64,000 nucleotides of DNA from contig JAFEBO010000012.1 in NCBI GenBank assembly GCA_018242625.1, positions 186,001 through 250,000 on the forward strand. Reading direction: 5' to 3'. Origin of the DNA: Planctomycetota bacterium. GTDB lineage: Bacteria > Planctomycetota > Phycisphaerae > Phycisphaerales > UBA1924. Each line of letters opens with the position of its first letter. Position 1 is the first letter of the stretch. Below, in pieces: positions 27,259 through 37,664 of the stretch. The notes beneath the pieces were generated by a model. The model worked only from the letters and a program-made list of their open reading frames with translations, did not search any database and was not told the origin of the DNA. Position numbers and translations under genes: made by a program.

Positions 27259-27364
27259 TTCCTACGATGGGGCGCACGGGAGGCCGGTGTGAAGATGCCG
27301 GCCTCGCAGGCGTGCGAATCGCACGAGAGGCAGGCCCAAAGCGCCTGCGTGAGGGAACTGTGAA

Positions 27365-28402
27365 ATGGCTATTCGCGTCGGAATCAACGGCTTTGGTCGC
27401 ATCGGTCGCCTTGTGTACCGCATCGGCTTCGAGCAGGGCATCGAGTTTGTGGCGGTGAATGATCTTGTTCCCGCGGACAACCTGGCTTATCTGCTGAAGT
27501 ACGACACGATGCACCGGCAGTTCCATGTGAAGGGTGCGCCGGCAACGATCTCGGCAACAGAAAATTCGTTCACCGTCAACGGATTTACGACCAAGACGAT
27601 GGCGGAGAAGGATCCGGGCAAGCTGCCGTGGAAGGATCTGGGCGTTCACTATGTTCTCGAATCGACCGGGCTGTTCACCGACTTCGAGAAGGCGAATCTG
27701 CACAACACCGCGGGCGCCAAGCGCACCATCATCAGCGCCCCGACCAAGAGCGAGCCGGCCCAGGTGCCGACGCTGGTGCTCGGTGTGAACCACGAGACGT
27801 TCGATCCGAGCAAGCACACGGTCGTCAGCAACGCCTCGTGCACGACCAACTGTCTGGCGCCGATCACCAAAGTCATCGTGGACAACTTCGGCCTTGAGGA
27901 AGGCCTGATGACGACGGTCCACGCGGCCACCGCGACGCAGCCGACGCAGGACGGACCGTCGAAGAAGGACTGGCGTGGCGGTCGCAATGCGTATCAGAAC
28001 ATCATTCCGGCAAGCACGGGCGCGGCCAAGGCCGTCGGCCTGGCGATCCCGGCGATCAAGGGCAAGCTGACGGGCATGTCGTTCCGCGTGCCGACCGCGG
28101 ACGTGTCGGCCGTGGACCTGACCTTCAAGACCGGCAAGGACACGAGCCTCGCCGAGATTAACGCTGCGATGAAGACCGCGAGCGAGGGCTCGATGAAGGG
28201 CATCCTCGGGTACACCGATGAAGAGGTTGTGAGCAGCGATTTCGTGGGCGACCGCCGCTCGTCGATCTACGACGCCAAGGCGGGCATCGAGCTCAACAAG
28301 CGGTTCTTCAAGGTGGTGAGCTGGTACGACAACGAGGCGGGCTATGCCAGCCGCTGCGTCGACCTCATCAAGTACGTTGCGGCGAAGGACGGAATCAAGT
28401 AA
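27365..28402 (+). CDS. gap: Glyceraldehyde-3-phosphate dehydrogenase, type I
   Basis: 345 aa. It oxidises glyceraldehyde-3-phosphate to 1,3-bisphosphoglycerate with NAD+ in glycolysis. Features: the Rossmann start [16 protein letters not shown], catalytic Cys159 in SNASCTTNC, and [15 protein letters not shown] near the end. GAGGGAACTGTGAA precedes the ATG. Codon use is strongly biased to C-ending codons compared with neighbours, as expected for a highly expressed gene. It is followed directly by a terminator. Confidence 0.97.
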   Translation: MAIRVGINGFGRIGRLVYRIGFEQGIEFVAVNDLVPADNLAYLLKYDTMHRQFHVKGAPATISATENSFTVNGFTTKTMAEKDPGKLPWKDLGVHYVLESTGLFTDFEKANLHNTAGAKRTIISAPTKSEPAQVPTLVLGVNHETFDPSKHTVVSNASCTTNCLAPITKVIVDNFGLEEGLMTTVHAATATQPTQDGPSKKDWRGGRNAYQNIIPASTGAAKAVGLAIPAIKGKLTGMSFRVPTADVSAVDLTFKTGKDTSLAEINAAMKTASEGSMKGILGYTDEEVVSSDFVGDRRSSIYDAKAGIELNKRFFKVVSWYDNEAGYASRCVDLIKYVAAKDGIK

Positions 28403-28428
28403 TTTTCCCCATCGCGGATCGAGCAATG

Positions 28429-28456
28429 AAACCCGCCTCACGGCGGGTTTTTCTTT
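28429..28456 (+). terminator. Rho-independent terminator after gap
   Basis: AAACCCGCC pairs with GGCGGGTTT around TCAC (28429-28437, 28442-28450), followed by TTCTTTT. It is 27 bases past the gap stop. Confidence 0.88.
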
Positions 28457-28621
28457 TGGATCCGGTGCGGGGTGAGCTGTCCGCGCTCTTTCTGCGCGGT
28501 TTTGTCCGGGCCCGAAAATAACGTTTGGCCGGACGTGCAATCTCGGGGGTCGGAATAGACGGACCACAGTTCTCGGTCGATCATCGATCGTGGTGGCATG
28601 CCGCCCCCGCGGAGCGCGCAA

Positions 28622-29290
28622 ATGAAATTCATCCGTTCGATGTCGATGTTCGCCGGGCTCGCCGCGCTGGGCATGCTTTCCGGCTGCGCCACCATGCTGC
28701 CGATCGCCGGAGCACTGGTTCTCAAGGAAGCCGCCGACCGCTACGAGGCGAGCAATAAGCCTGCGGAGAAGCCCGCCACCGTTGCGACTGTTCCGAACGA
28801 TGCGGCACCGCAGGTTGAGCAGCCGGAGGCCAAGGTGGCAACCCGGGTCGCATCTGTCAAGGCCTCCAAGCCGCAGACAAAGACGCCCGCTCAGCCTGCT
28901 CAGCCCGTCACCGTGGCCAGCAATCAGCCCGAGCAGTCGGATGAATCCGTCGATGAAACCACGGAAGAAGAAGTAACCGAGTCGGCTCCAGCGCCCCAGC
29001 CATCGGCCCGCTCCGCACCGACCGCGCCATCCAAGCCCGCCTCTCAGCCGGCGAAGACCACCGCCGGCGCTAAAGGCAGCAACGCTTCCTGCACGCCGGA
29101 CACGACGGCCCAGTCGAACCAGAAAGCGCAAAGCGCGATCAAGACCGCATCGTCGGTTCCGACGAGCGCCGCCGCGGCGGGCGATTCTGCAACCGAATCC
29201 GCCGCGCGGATCCTTGCGACGGCGCTGAAACAGATCCCCGCTTCGGCGCCGGCGACCAAGCCCGCTCCGATCACTCCTCCGAAGGAATGA
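28622..29290 (+). CDS. Low-complexity putative lipoprotein
   Basis: 222 aa from ATG at 28622. It has a signal sequence with lipobox LSGC (Cys near residue 21), then ATMLPIAGALVLKEAADRY. From about residue 40 to the end it is Ala/Pro/Thr/Ser/Lys-rich, with an acidic patch (ESVDETTEEEVTESA) and no globular domain that I can recognise. Such regions act as flexible linkers through the periplasm or cell wall. It is convergent with the GH31 gene. The real extent is well supported by the signal peptide, but the function is unknown. Confidence 0.72.
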   Translation: MKFIRSMSMFAGLAALGMLSGCATMLPIAGALVLKEAADRYEASNKPAEKPATVATVPNDAAPQVEQPEAKVATRVASVKASKPQTKTPAQPAQPVTVASNQPEQSDESVDETTEEEVTESAPAPQPSARSAPTAPSKPASQPAKTTAGAKGSNASCTPDTTAQSNQKAQSAIKTASSVPTSAAAAGDSATESAARILATALKQIPASAPATKPAPITPPKE

Positions 29291-29301
29291 TGGAGCGGGA
29301 T

Positions 29302-31566
29302 TCAGCCGCCCTTGGTAATGACGATCTCCTTGCCGTCCGCACCTCGGCCCGTCCACTCCGCGCCGTCTGAAAGCACCCGCACCTTGATCTCGCGCGCGGG
29401 ACGCGGCATGGAGCCTTCAGTCTTGGTAACTTTCACAACCACGCCGGCGGCGGTCCGTTCCGCGGTGTAAGTAGTGAGCAGGTACTCACCCTTCTTGTAG
29501 CCCCATCCGTCTCCGGCATCTTCGTAAAGCGTGCCTGTTGCCTTGCCCGCGTCGTCCAGATTGACGAGTAGCGTGGGCGCCAGCGGCTTTTCATCCACAA
29601 ACTGCATGACCTGCCCGGTCGGCACAATGGCGCCGGGACGCAGGAAGAGCCTGGGAAGATCCGGGTCCGCCTTCTCCGCGGCGTCGGCCCTGGTGAAGTC
29701 CACCCGTGCCCAGCTGCCGGCGGGAACGGCGCTCGTGCGTGATCGATCGGGAGCCATGTCCGGGACGACAAGCAGGTTGGCGCCGAGGAGGAAAGCATCG
29801 TCTTCGCTTCGAAGGGCCGGGTTCTTGAGGTCGGCCCAGAAGGCCGGCCTTACCACCGGCAGTCCGTTGATGCTGGCTTCCTGAAAGAGCGTGTAGATGT
29901 ACGGCATGAACCGCATGCGCCGGTTGATCGCATCGCGGCAGGTGCTTTCAACTTCCGGGCCGAAAGCCCAGGGCTCTTTGTCGATGTTTCCCTTGCCGGT
30001 ATGGCCGCGTGCAAAGGGCATCATTGCGCCAAAGCCCATCCAGCGCGCAAAGAGCTTGCCCTCGCCGCCCTTGGGGCCGTTGCCGGCAAATCCGCCGATG
30101 TCCGGGCCCGCGAACGGCTGGCCGCTCAGTCCCATGTTGAGAGCCATCGGGACGGAGTTTTCAAGGTGATACCAGTTGGCGCTGTTGTCGCCGGTCCATG
30201 TGGCGGCGTAGCGGTGCCCGCCGAGGAAGTTGGCGCGGCTGAGAACGAACGGACGTTTGTCCGGATTGGCGGCCATGATTCCTTCGCGGCTGGCTTTGAC
30301 CATCAGCATGCCGTAGACGTTGTGATAACGAAGGTGCGGGCCGTTGCCGCCCAGGTCCGGATCGGCGCGATGGAGGTTGTCTTCCGGCATGGTCTTGCTT
30401 GGCACATTGAAAACCGCCGGTTCGTTCATGTCGTTCCAGATGCCGTCGATGCCGTTGGCCATGAAGTCTTTGTAGAGCCCGGCCCACCACTGACGTGTTT
30501 GCTTGCGTGTGTAGTCGGGGAAGACGCACTTGCCGGGCCAGACATCGCCGAAGTAGGTGCTGCCGTCGGGCTTCTGCACGGGATGGTTTCCGGCCATGGC
30601 TTGCTCGAAGACGAAGTAGCCCTCGGGCCCGAACTTCGTCTTGTCCGCCGCCACGCCCGGATCGATCATCCAGACGTTGTGAACCCCTTCCTTGTGCAGG
30701 TACGCGTTCAGAGCGCCGGGGTCGGGGAACTGCGACTTGTCGAACGTAAAGATGCGGAACTTGTCCATGTAGTCGATGTCCATCCAGATGACATCGAGCG
30801 GGATGGACCGCTTACGAAACCCGTCCGCGATCTCTTTCACGCGACTGTCGGGGTTGTACGAATACCTGCACTGGTGGTAACCGAGCGCCCATTTCGGCGG
30901 CAGCGTGATGGTACCGGTCATTTCCGCGAGCGCCTTCACCACCTCTTCCGGTGAATCCCGATCGATGTAGATCACAGGAGGCTTGGGACCTCCGGCCACG
31001 GTCGCGACGATGTCGCCTCCGCCCAGACTCGGCATCGCGATGGTCATCCGGTACGTGCAGTCGATCAGAATGCCGCGGCTCTTGCCATCGGGCGCGACGG
31101 CGAGGATCCAGGGGTGCGACTGGTACAAACTCGGATTGGTGTCGTCGTAGCCGTACGCGTCAGTATTCCAAAGGGTGACCGTGCGCCCGTTGCGGAGCAA
31201 CGGCCCCGCGACCGAACCGGTGCCATAGAGCGAAACTCCGGGCTCCACAGCAATTCGGATGATCGTCTTTTCGCCGTCGGCCTCGAACCGGGGTCCGGCG
31301 GGCGCCGTTCCGACTCCGGGAGCCGGACGCGGGGAATGAAGTGCCAGAGAGGGCAGCGCCCCGTCTCGCGCGGCTGCATCCGCAAAATACAGGAAAATTC
31401 CCGGCGCGATCGGCCCGGAGATGCCCGACGCCGCATCGCTTACAACCGCAGCGTCCACCCGAGTTATCAGCGGCGTGGGCAGGTGGGCAAAAAGCACGGC
31501 GCTTCCGGCCGCGAGCGCCAGATGAAGCCCGGTACGTGAAATCGTGAGGAAGCGGCCGTGCTGCAT
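29302..31566 (-). CDS. Exported GH31 alpha-glucosidase/xylosidase family enzyme
   Basis: 754 aa from ATG at 31566, with GGAGAC upstream. An N-terminal hydrophobic signal (about 10-32) suggests export. The GH31 barrel is clear: IWMDIDYMD, the nucleophile Asp379 in GIWNDMNEP, and the acid/base Asp460 in TWTGDNSANW, followed by GLSGQPFAGPDIGGF. The N-terminal beta domain and two C-terminal beta domains are present, so length is normal. GH31 enzymes release terminal alpha-linked glucose or xylose. The divergent GH13 amylase next to it suggests alpha-glucan breakdown, so alpha-glucosidase is the likeliest activity. Confidence 0.92.
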   Translation of the reverse strand: MQHGRFLTISRTGLHLALAAGSAVLFAHLPTPLITRVDAAVVSDAASGISGPIAPGIFLYFADAAARDGALPSLALHSPRPAPGVGTAPAGPRFEADGEKTIIRIAVEPGVSLYGTGSVAGPLLRNGRTVTLWNTDAYGYDDTNPSLYQSHPWILAVAPDGKSRGILIDCTYRMTIAMPSLGGGDIVATVAGGPKPPVIYIDRDSPEEVVKALAEMTGTITLPPKWALGYHQCRYSYNPDSRVKEIADGFRKRSIPLDVIWMDIDYMDKFRIFTFDKSQFPDPGALNAYLHKEGVHNVWMIDPGVAADKTKFGPEGYFVFEQAMAGNHPVQKPDGSTYFGDVWPGKCVFPDYTRKQTRQWWAGLYKDFMANGIDGIWNDMNEPAVFNVPSKTMPEDNLHRADPDLGGNGPHLRYHNVYGMLMVKASREGIMAANPDKRPFVLSRANFLGGHRYAATWTGDNSANWYHLENSVPMALNMGLSGQPFAGPDIGGFAGNGPKGGEGKLFARWMGFGAMMPFARGHTGKGNIDKEPWAFGPEVESTCRDAINRRMRFMPYIYTLFQEASINGLPVVRPAFWADLKNPALRSEDDAFLLGANLLVVPDMAPDRSRTSAVPAGSWARVDFTRADAAEKADPDLPRLFLRPGAIVPTGQVMQFVDEKPLAPTLLVNLDDAGKATGTLYEDAGDGWGYKKGEYLLTTYTAERTAAGVVVKVTKTEGSMPRPAREIKVRVLSDGAEWTGRGADGKEIVITKGG

Positions 31567-31897
31567 TAGTTCGGTCTCCGTAATAGCGGCGAGCTGCCGC
31601 GGCAGGCAGTATGGCGACTCACGGGGCAATCCTCAAGTCCGGGACCGAGAACGAAACATAAAGTCTGACCATCGGGCAATGGACTATTGCCTGGCTCGTT
31701 CGCAGCCTGTATGTTGTTGAGAGAGGATTGGTCGGGGAAGAAGCGGAGTTGCCGCGAATCGCCCAAACCATCGCCTGAGTTTGCCGAACATTGTCTGGTC
31801 GGGCCGCGTCTGTGGGGTGAATAACCGGCCCGGACGGTCCGCAACCCCGGGGCAGTATGGAGTTGCCCGGATGGTACTGAGAGAGGAAAGACCGAAT
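31567..31897 (+). promoter_or_regulatory. Divergent intergenic region between GH31 and GH13 genes, with a candidate amylase promoter
   Basis: 331 bp without a gene, between two divergent carbohydrate enzymes. For the rightward amylase gene, TTGCCT (31687-31692) and TATGTT (31710-31715) are 17 bases apart and match sigma70 boxes at four of six positions each. That would give an mRNA leader of about 175 nt. No clear operator palindrome was found, but shared control of both genes from this region is likely. Confidence 0.4.
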
Positions 31898-34750
31898 ATG
31901 GCCTCACGCCGCCCCGCCCTTGCCCGCTCGTTGTCGCTCGGAGTTTGCCTGCTGAAGGCGGCGGGCATTGCCGCCTGTATTTCTGCCAACGCCGGATCGG
32001 CAATCGCCGGGGACAACCCGGTCATGCTGCAGTGGTTTGAGTGCAAGTGGACGGACATGGAAAAACGTGTGCCGGACTGGTTTATGGCCGGCTACGGCTC
32101 GGTCTGGCTCCCCCCGATCTCCAAGTGCGTCGACAGCGGGAGCGCGGGCTACAACCCGTTCGACCGGTTCGACCTTGGCAGTCCTTCGTCTCCCACCGCC
32201 TACGGAACGGCGGCGTACTTCGACGCGGCTCGGGCCGAACTGCAGCGTGCCGACGGCCAGGTCTATATCGACGCGATCTACAACCATAACGCCGGCCGGG
32301 ATGCTTCGAGCGGATTTCAGGCGGCGGGCGGCTGGCCGGGCTTCTGGATGAACTCGGCGCCCGGCAATCCCGCCAAACTCCCGACCGACAACTGGGGCGA
32401 CTTCCACAACGGCAATGGCTCGGGTTATCTCCAATCCGAAAACCCCAGCGGCGCGAATTACAACCTGTACAACGGCGATCTTGTCTCGCTGATCGACATC
32501 GCGCACGAATCCAACAACGTGTTCATCCGTCATCCCGTCGCCGCGGGAAATCCCCAGAACATTCCGGCGGGAACTCTCTACAACAAGCCGGATCCCAACA
32601 ACGCACAGTTTTACAGCAACCGCTCGCTGACCGGAACCCCGGTGTCAAACCCGGGCACGTTCCGGAACTCCGGCACGCTCAATTTCACGTTCTACCCGTA
32701 CGACGGGCTCAACGGCACTCCGATCGCCGACAACGGCACCGGGCTGCTGATGCGCTGGACGCAGTGGATCATGGACGTGCACAAGGTCGACGGTTTCCGT
32801 CTCGACGCGATCAAGCATGTGCCGAGCTGGTTCTGGGATCAGTACTTCGACTCGGCCGTCTATCTGCGGCGCACCACGCCGGACGGCCGGAAGGTCACGC
32901 CTTTCTCGTTCGGTGAGTCGGTCGAGAGCAATCAGTTCTGCTACGACAACTACATCCGCAAGACGAACAACATCGCCCGCTCCGGCGATTCTTTCGGTAA
33001 TCGCGACTGTCTTGATCTCAACGGCGCGGGCCAGCTCCGGGATCTGATCAGCGCCGCCGGCAACGGCTCCTGGCAGAACGTCATCAACGCTCACCTGGAC
33101 AACCAGGACGGCAACAACGACGGCACCCTGGGTGTCAATCACATCTACAGCCACGACAACGGCAGCGGCGGCGACGGCGGCTCCGCCCCCCCCTACCCCT
33201 CCTCTCAGACGCAGGGTCTTTACGCGCACGCCTATCTGCTCGGGCGCCCGGGGCAGGCCAATATCTATCACAACGCCCGCGGGATTTCCCGCTCCGGCGG
33301 CTTTTGGCCCCGCCAGGGCATGCCGACGGCGCTCGGCTTCAACACCGATCCGGCGGTCAACGCGCCCGACAGCAGCCTGATCAAGCTCGTGCAGATCCAC
33401 AACATGGTGGCCCGCAACGACATCAACCTGCTGAACTCAACAGACCCGCAGAACCAGTCGACTGCCGACGTTCTCATTTTCGAACGCCGAAAGAACATCG
33501 GCTTTGGGTCGTATTCCGCGACGTGCCTGGTCGCCTGCAACGACCGCTACGACGCGGGAACCGACGTCCGCTTTGTTCGCACCAGTTTCCCCAACGGCAC
33601 GCGACTGATCGAGCTCACGGGCAACGCCGCCGACACCACGGTGGACCCGACCAACGCCGTGCCGGAAGTCCTCACGACCGCCGACTTCACGCAGAACGGA
33701 GTCACGACCCCGGGCTGGGTGCTCGTCACCGTGCCGCGGAATAAAACGAATACTACGACGCACAACAAGGGCTACCTGGTTTACGCCCCTGCTCTGCCCG
33801 CGGGCACGCTGAACCTTACCGGGATCACCTCGACAATCGCGGCCGATACCAACTTCATCCCCTCCTACCGCCGCCGCATGACCCCCATTCCCGTCATTAC
33901 CGGGAATTCGTTCCAGATCCAGCTCACCACGAGCAACGGGGATGCGGGCATCGTGGGCCAGGCCGGCGCCAACAGCAACACGGACGACAACGCCCTGTTC
34001 AAGATCGACCAGGGTTACAAGGACTACAACGGCAACGGGATTTCCGACTACGACTACACCAATGCCGTCGCCGCCGGCTACGAGAACTTTGTCACGCTGA
34101 AGGACCCGCTCTACAACAAGGGGTTCCTGATCAACCAGGGCAATTACGCGCAGACGATCGACGCGACCAAGCTGGACGAGGGGATCCACTACCTCTCGGT
34201 CATCGCGTTCCGGCACCGCAACGCCAACGACGTGCCGATCTTCCGCGAGTTCCGCCAGGTGTTCTACATCGACCGGCTCGATCCGACCGCCAGCATCACC
34301 AACCTCGTCCCGGTCGTGGCGGGAACTCCGACCGCCGCCTACAGCGTCAAGGCGGGCGACCGCACGGTGACCCGCACGCACATCCTGGTCAATCTCGCCA
34401 CGGGATCGGACCCGCTCGCCAATTCCAACTCCTTCAACCAGTGCACGCAGAGCGACCGGTTCGACTACAACCGGTCCATCGCGCTTGTCAACGGCGTCAA
34501 CCGCATCACGCTGACGGCCTTTGAACTCTCGGGCCGGGGCTCGGCGACCGATTATTTCGTCAACTACTTCACCACCTGCCTGGGAGATTTTAACGCCGAC
34601 GGCATGGTCGACGATACCGACTTTGTGACCTTCGCAAACGCCTACGACGAGTACGTCAACGTGCGTGGAGACCTGAACGGCGACGGCCTGACCGACGACA
34701 CAGACTTTGTGATCTTTGCGGGCGCCTACGACGGCCTGATCTGCCCGTAA
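31898..34750 (+). CDS. Secreted GH13 alpha-amylase with C-terminal dockerin-like repeats
   Basis: 950 aa from ATG at 31898, preceded by GAGAGGAAAG. A signal peptide (about 1-37, ending GSAIAG) is followed by a GH13 barrel: YIDAIYNH (Asp125, Asn129, His130), the nucleophile Asp303 in GFRLDAIKH, the acid Glu340 in FSFGESVE, and the third acidic residue in IYSHDNG. It should hydrolyse starch-like glucans outside the cytoplasm. Domains after the barrel are beta-rich and unassigned. The last 60 aa hold two calcium-loop repeats (DFNADGMVDDTDFVTF, DLNGDGLTDDTDFVIF) ending in LICP, the same type of ending as the exoprotein at 40812. Confidence 0.92.
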   Translation: MASRRPALARSLSLGVCLLKAAGIAACISANAGSAIAGDNPVMLQWFECKWTDMEKRVPDWFMAGYGSVWLPPISKCVDSGSAGYNPFDRFDLGSPSSPTAYGTAAYFDAARAELQRADGQVYIDAIYNHNAGRDASSGFQAAGGWPGFWMNSAPGNPAKLPTDNWGDFHNGNGSGYLQSENPSGANYNLYNGDLVSLIDIAHESNNVFIRHPVAAGNPQNIPAGTLYNKPDPNNAQFYSNRSLTGTPVSNPGTFRNSGTLNFTFYPYDGLNGTPIADNGTGLLMRWTQWIMDVHKVDGFRLDAIKHVPSWFWDQYFDSAVYLRRTTPDGRKVTPFSFGESVESNQFCYDNYIRKTNNIARSGDSFGNRDCLDLNGAGQLRDLISAAGNGSWQNVINAHLDNQDGNNDGTLGVNHIYSHDNGSGGDGGSAPPYPSSQTQGLYAHAYLLGRPGQANIYHNARGISRSGGFWPRQGMPTALGFNTDPAVNAPDSSLIKLVQIHNMVARNDINLLNSTDPQNQSTADVLIFERRKNIGFGSYSATCLVACNDRYDAGTDVRFVRTSFPNGTRLIELTGNAADTTVDPTNAVPEVLTTADFTQNGVTTPGWVLVTVPRNKTNTTTHNKGYLVYAPALPAGTLNLTGITSTIAADTNFIPSYRRRMTPIPVITGNSFQIQLTTSNGDAGIVGQAGANSNTDDNALFKIDQGYKDYNGNGISDYDYTNAVAAGYENFVTLKDPLYNKGFLINQGNYAQTIDATKLDEGIHYLSVIAFRHRNANDVPIFREFRQVFYIDRLDPTASITNLVPVVAGTPTAAYSVKAGDRTVTRTHILVNLATGSDPLANSNSFNQCTQSDRFDYNRSIALVNGVNRITLTAFELSGRGSATDYFVNYFTTCLGDFNADGMVDDTDFVTFANAYDEYVNVRGDLNGDGLTDDTDFVIFAGAYDGLICP

Positions 34751-34802
34751 GCCCTTGCCGGGTTGATCCCTTGCTGGTGCTCGAGTGTCACGGACGCTGT
34801 TT

Positions 34803-36449
34803 TCAGCGGGCGGGCAGCACCCGGCCGGCGTCTTTCGCCTCCTGGCCCGCGGGCATCTCGCGTTCGGCGGTTGCCAGCTTCAGGATATTCGCCTGCGTCA
34901 TTTCTCCGTCGCGGAGTTCACCCGTCACCTTTCCGTTCGCCATGACCAGGATGCGATCGGAGAGCGCGAGCAGCTCGGGCATTTCGCTTGAGACCAGGAG
35001 CACAGCGGCGCCCGCATCGGCGGCGGCCCGGACCAGCTTGTAAATCTCGGCCTTGGTTCCCACATCGATGCCGCGGGTCGGCTCGTCGAGCAGCAGCACC
35101 TTTGTGCCCTCACCCATCCATCGCGCGATGAGCAGCTTCTGCTGATTGCCGCCCGAGAGCTCGCCGGGGAGCGACGCGGGGCTTGCCGCCTTCACACGAA
35201 ACTCCGCAAACCGGTCGCGGATCAGCCTTGATTCGCCGGCCTGATTGCGGATTCCAAGAGCCCTCGCCAGCCGCTTCATGTAGGGGACGACCGTGTTCTC
35301 GCCGACGCCCAGCAGGAAGAAGAGCCCCTGCAGGCGCCGGTCTTCGGGCACGTAGCCGATGCCCGCTTCGATAGCGGCCCGCGGACCGCCACCCGAGATC
35401 ACCTTTCCGTCGGCGTCGACGCGGCCCCTGGCGTGCACATCAAGACCGAAGATCGCGTTGAGAAGCTCGGAGCGCCCCGAGCCCACCAGCCCCCCGATGC
35501 CCACGATTTCCCGTTCGCGCACTTCCAGCGAGATGTCCGAAAGCTTCGACGCAGAGCTCAGCCCACTCACCTTCAGGAGCGGCTTTCCGGGGTGAGCAAC
35601 ATGCCCACCCTCGGCGGCCAGCGAGGGGAGTTTGCCGGTCGGTGTCGAAAGCCGGCGCCCGATCATCTGCTCAACGAGCGTGGGCTCATCAAGGTCGCGC
35701 ACGCGGCTGGTCGCAACGAACTTACCGTCCCGCAGCACGGTGACGCGGTCGCACACGGCGAAGATCTCGCCCATGCGGTGGCTGACATAAATGATCGTGA
35801 TGCCGCCGGCGGCGAGCTTGCGGGTGATCTCGAGCAGGCGCTCGGTCTCCGCGATCGAGAGCGAGCTCGTTGGCTCATCAAAGACGATGACCCTGGGCGA
35901 ACTTCCTCCCGAGGCCGAGCGATCGTCGAGCGCCGCGGCGATCTGGCAGATCTGCCTGCGCCCCGGGGAAAGAAGCCCCAGCGGCGCCTCGACGTCAATG
36001 CCGGGTTCCAGCCGGTGCACGAGGGCGGCGGCACGCTCGGTCATCGCGCGGCGATCGAGCAGCCCCATCCGCGTGCGTGGCAGGTCGTGCAGGGACAGGT
36101 TCTCCGCCACTGTGAGGTTGGGGCACTGGGCCAGTTCCTGGTGCACGATGCGAACGCCCGCGTGGAACGCATCGTCGATCGAACCGGGCGTGAGCTCCCG
36201 CATCTGCCCGGGCCCGGCAGCGATGCGCACGGTTCCCGTGTCCTGCCTGTGCAGGCCCCCGATCACCTTGCCCAGCGTGCTCTTTCCCGCGCCGTTCTCG
36301 CCCATGAGCGCGTGGATCTCGCCCGCGAGAAACGTCACGCTCACGTCGTCCAGAGCCTGCGTGATCCCGAATCGCTTGGAGATTCCCTCCGCCGCAAGAA
36401 GGACGGAGGACGGATCGGACGGGCTGGCAGCGCTCTCAAGACTCTTCAA
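34803..36449 (-). CDS. Sugar ABC transporter ATP-binding protein (RbsA/MglA type)
   Basis: 548 aa with two tandem ABC domains, as in ribose/galactose importers. Domain 1 has Walker A GENGAGKST, a variant signature LSPGRRQ and Walker B VIVFDEPTSSL; domain 2 has GLVGSGRSE, LSGGNQQK and LLLDEPTRGID. It energises import through the permease encoded upstream. The first codon is TTG at 36449, with GAGG close to it; no other start fits before the first domain. About 100 aa after the second signature show a normal end plus a short tail. It is the last gene of a leftward three-gene operon. Confidence 0.93.
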   Translation of the reverse strand: MKSLESAASPSDPSSVLLAAEGISKRFGITQALDDVSVTFLAGEIHALMGENGAGKSTLGKVIGGLHRQDTGTVRIAAGPGQMRELTPGSIDDAFHAGVRIVHQELAQCPNLTVAENLSLHDLPRTRMGLLDRRAMTERAAALVHRLEPGIDVEAPLGLLSPGRRQICQIAAALDDRSASGGSSPRVIVFDEPTSSLSIAETERLLEITRKLAAGGITIIYVSHRMGEIFAVCDRVTVLRDGKFVATSRVRDLDEPTLVEQMIGRRLSTPTGKLPSLAAEGGHVAHPGKPLLKVSGLSSASKLSDISLEVREREIVGIGGLVGSGRSELLNAIFGLDVHARGRVDADGKVISGGGPRAAIEAGIGYVPEDRRLQGLFFLLGVGENTVVPYMKRLARALGIRNQAGESRLIRDRFAEFRVKAASPASLPGELSGGNQQKLLIARWMGEGTKVLLLDEPTRGIDVGTKAEIYKLVRAAADAGAAVLLVSSEMPELLALSDRILVMANGKVTGELRDGEMTQANILKLATAEREMPAGQEAKDAGRVLPAR

Positions 36450-36530
36450 CTTCCTCGGCCCCTGGGAAAAACCGGCCGCCCAGAGTGGCGGCCGGCCGTG
36501 CGTACACCAGAAATCACGAATCGGCGGGGG

Positions 36531-37526
36531 TCACTTCTTCTTCAGCCACTTGTTCCACAAGCCTTCGTACTCGGCGACGTTGTCCTTGGTGACGACCGCC
36601 AGCTTGAAGTTGTTGATGACCTTCTCGGGCGACTTGTTGTTGTGCAGCTTGTCGACGAGCATCACGACGCTCTGGTATCCCCAGCCGTAGCAATCCTGGC
36701 CAATCAGGGCCGCAACCTGGCCGTTCTTGACGTAATTGAGTTCCTCGGGCAGATGGTCGACCGAGACGATCTTGGCCTTGTCGTACACGCCGTCAAGGGC
36801 GTTCTGCGTGAACAGGGGCCACCCTCCCACCATCGCCCAGCCCGTGATGTCCGGGTTGGCGGTCTGGACCTGCTGCAGCATGGCGGCGGCGTCGCTGGCG
36901 GTCTCCTTGGTGTAGTAGACCTCCTTGAGCGTGAAGCCCTTGTCCTTGAGCGTGGCGAGCTCATCCTTCACGCCCTTGATGCGGGCGTTGAGGTTGGTCG
37001 CGTTCTGATTGCCCGAGAGGATGGCGATCTTGCCGCCCTTGTTCCCCATCGCCTTTGCCAGTTCGCGCATCACCGAGCGGCCGGCCTCTTCGTCGTTGAT
37101 GCCGTAGTAGGCCATGCGCTTGCTGTTGGGAATGTCGCTGTCGAAGGTCATGACGACCACGCCACGGTCGATGGCGCTGTTCACCGCAGAGGTGAGCACG
37201 TTGGCGTCGCTGGCGCTGATTGCGATCGCGTCAAAGCCCTGGCTCGCCAGCTGCTCGACGTACTGGGCCTGCTGCTGGGCATCCTCGTTGACGGGCGTGC
37301 GCCACTCGACCTTGATGTCCGCGTCGTACTTCTTGCTGAGTTCCTCGCCGGCGTCGACCGCTCCGGTCCGGGCGGCCTGGAAGACCGGATTGCTCTGGCT
37401 CTTGGCGATCACGCCGATGCGGTAGGTCTTCTTGGGGGCCTCGCCGGCGCCCAGCAGCGCCGCCGAAACCGCGCCCGCCAAAACAAGCCCCGCGATACCA
37501 AAGAGTCCCGGCCGTTTCGTCTTCAT
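36531..37526 (-). CDS. Periplasmic sugar-binding protein of the ABC importer
   Basis: 331 aa from ATG at 37526. A signal peptide (MKTKRPGLFGIAGLVLAGAV...) precedes a type I periplasmic binding fold: YRIGVIAKSQSNPVFQAA at the N-lobe and GFDAIAISASDANVLTSAVN, as in ribose- and rhamnose-type binding proteins (peripla_BP_4). It delivers the sugar to the permease. The ligand cannot be read from sequence; ribose, galactose, xylose or rhamnose-like sugars are all possible. It lies between permease and ATPase in the operon. Confidence 0.92.
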   Translation of the reverse strand: MKTKRPGLFGIAGLVLAGAVSAALLGAGEAPKKTYRIGVIAKSQSNPVFQAARTGAVDAGEELSKKYDADIKVEWRTPVNEDAQQQAQYVEQLASQGFDAIAISASDANVLTSAVNSAIDRGVVVMTFDSDIPNSKRMAYYGINDEEAGRSVMRELAKAMGNKGGKIAILSGNQNATNLNARIKGVKDELATLKDKGFTLKEVYYTKETASDAAAMLQQVQTANPDITGWAMVGGWPLFTQNALDGVYDKAKIVSVDHLPEELNYVKNGQVAALIGQDCYGWGYQSVVMLVDKLHNNKSPEKVINNFKLAVVTKDNVAEYEGLWNKWLKKK

Positions 37527-37664
37527 GAATGCGTCCCCTGAAAATGGGCGGAACAGTGCCTGTTCCGCGGATGGTTCTGTTCCCTCAAGCGTATCACAAC
37601 AGCCTCCGGCCCGTCCCGGAAGGGGGTTGTCTGCGGCCAGCCGCGGAGGCGACACCGCGGGCGG

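Noticed and set aside
30001..30954. A 317-codon plus-strand frame
   Set aside because: It is antisense to the GH31 gene and opposite its catalytic motifs; no independent support.
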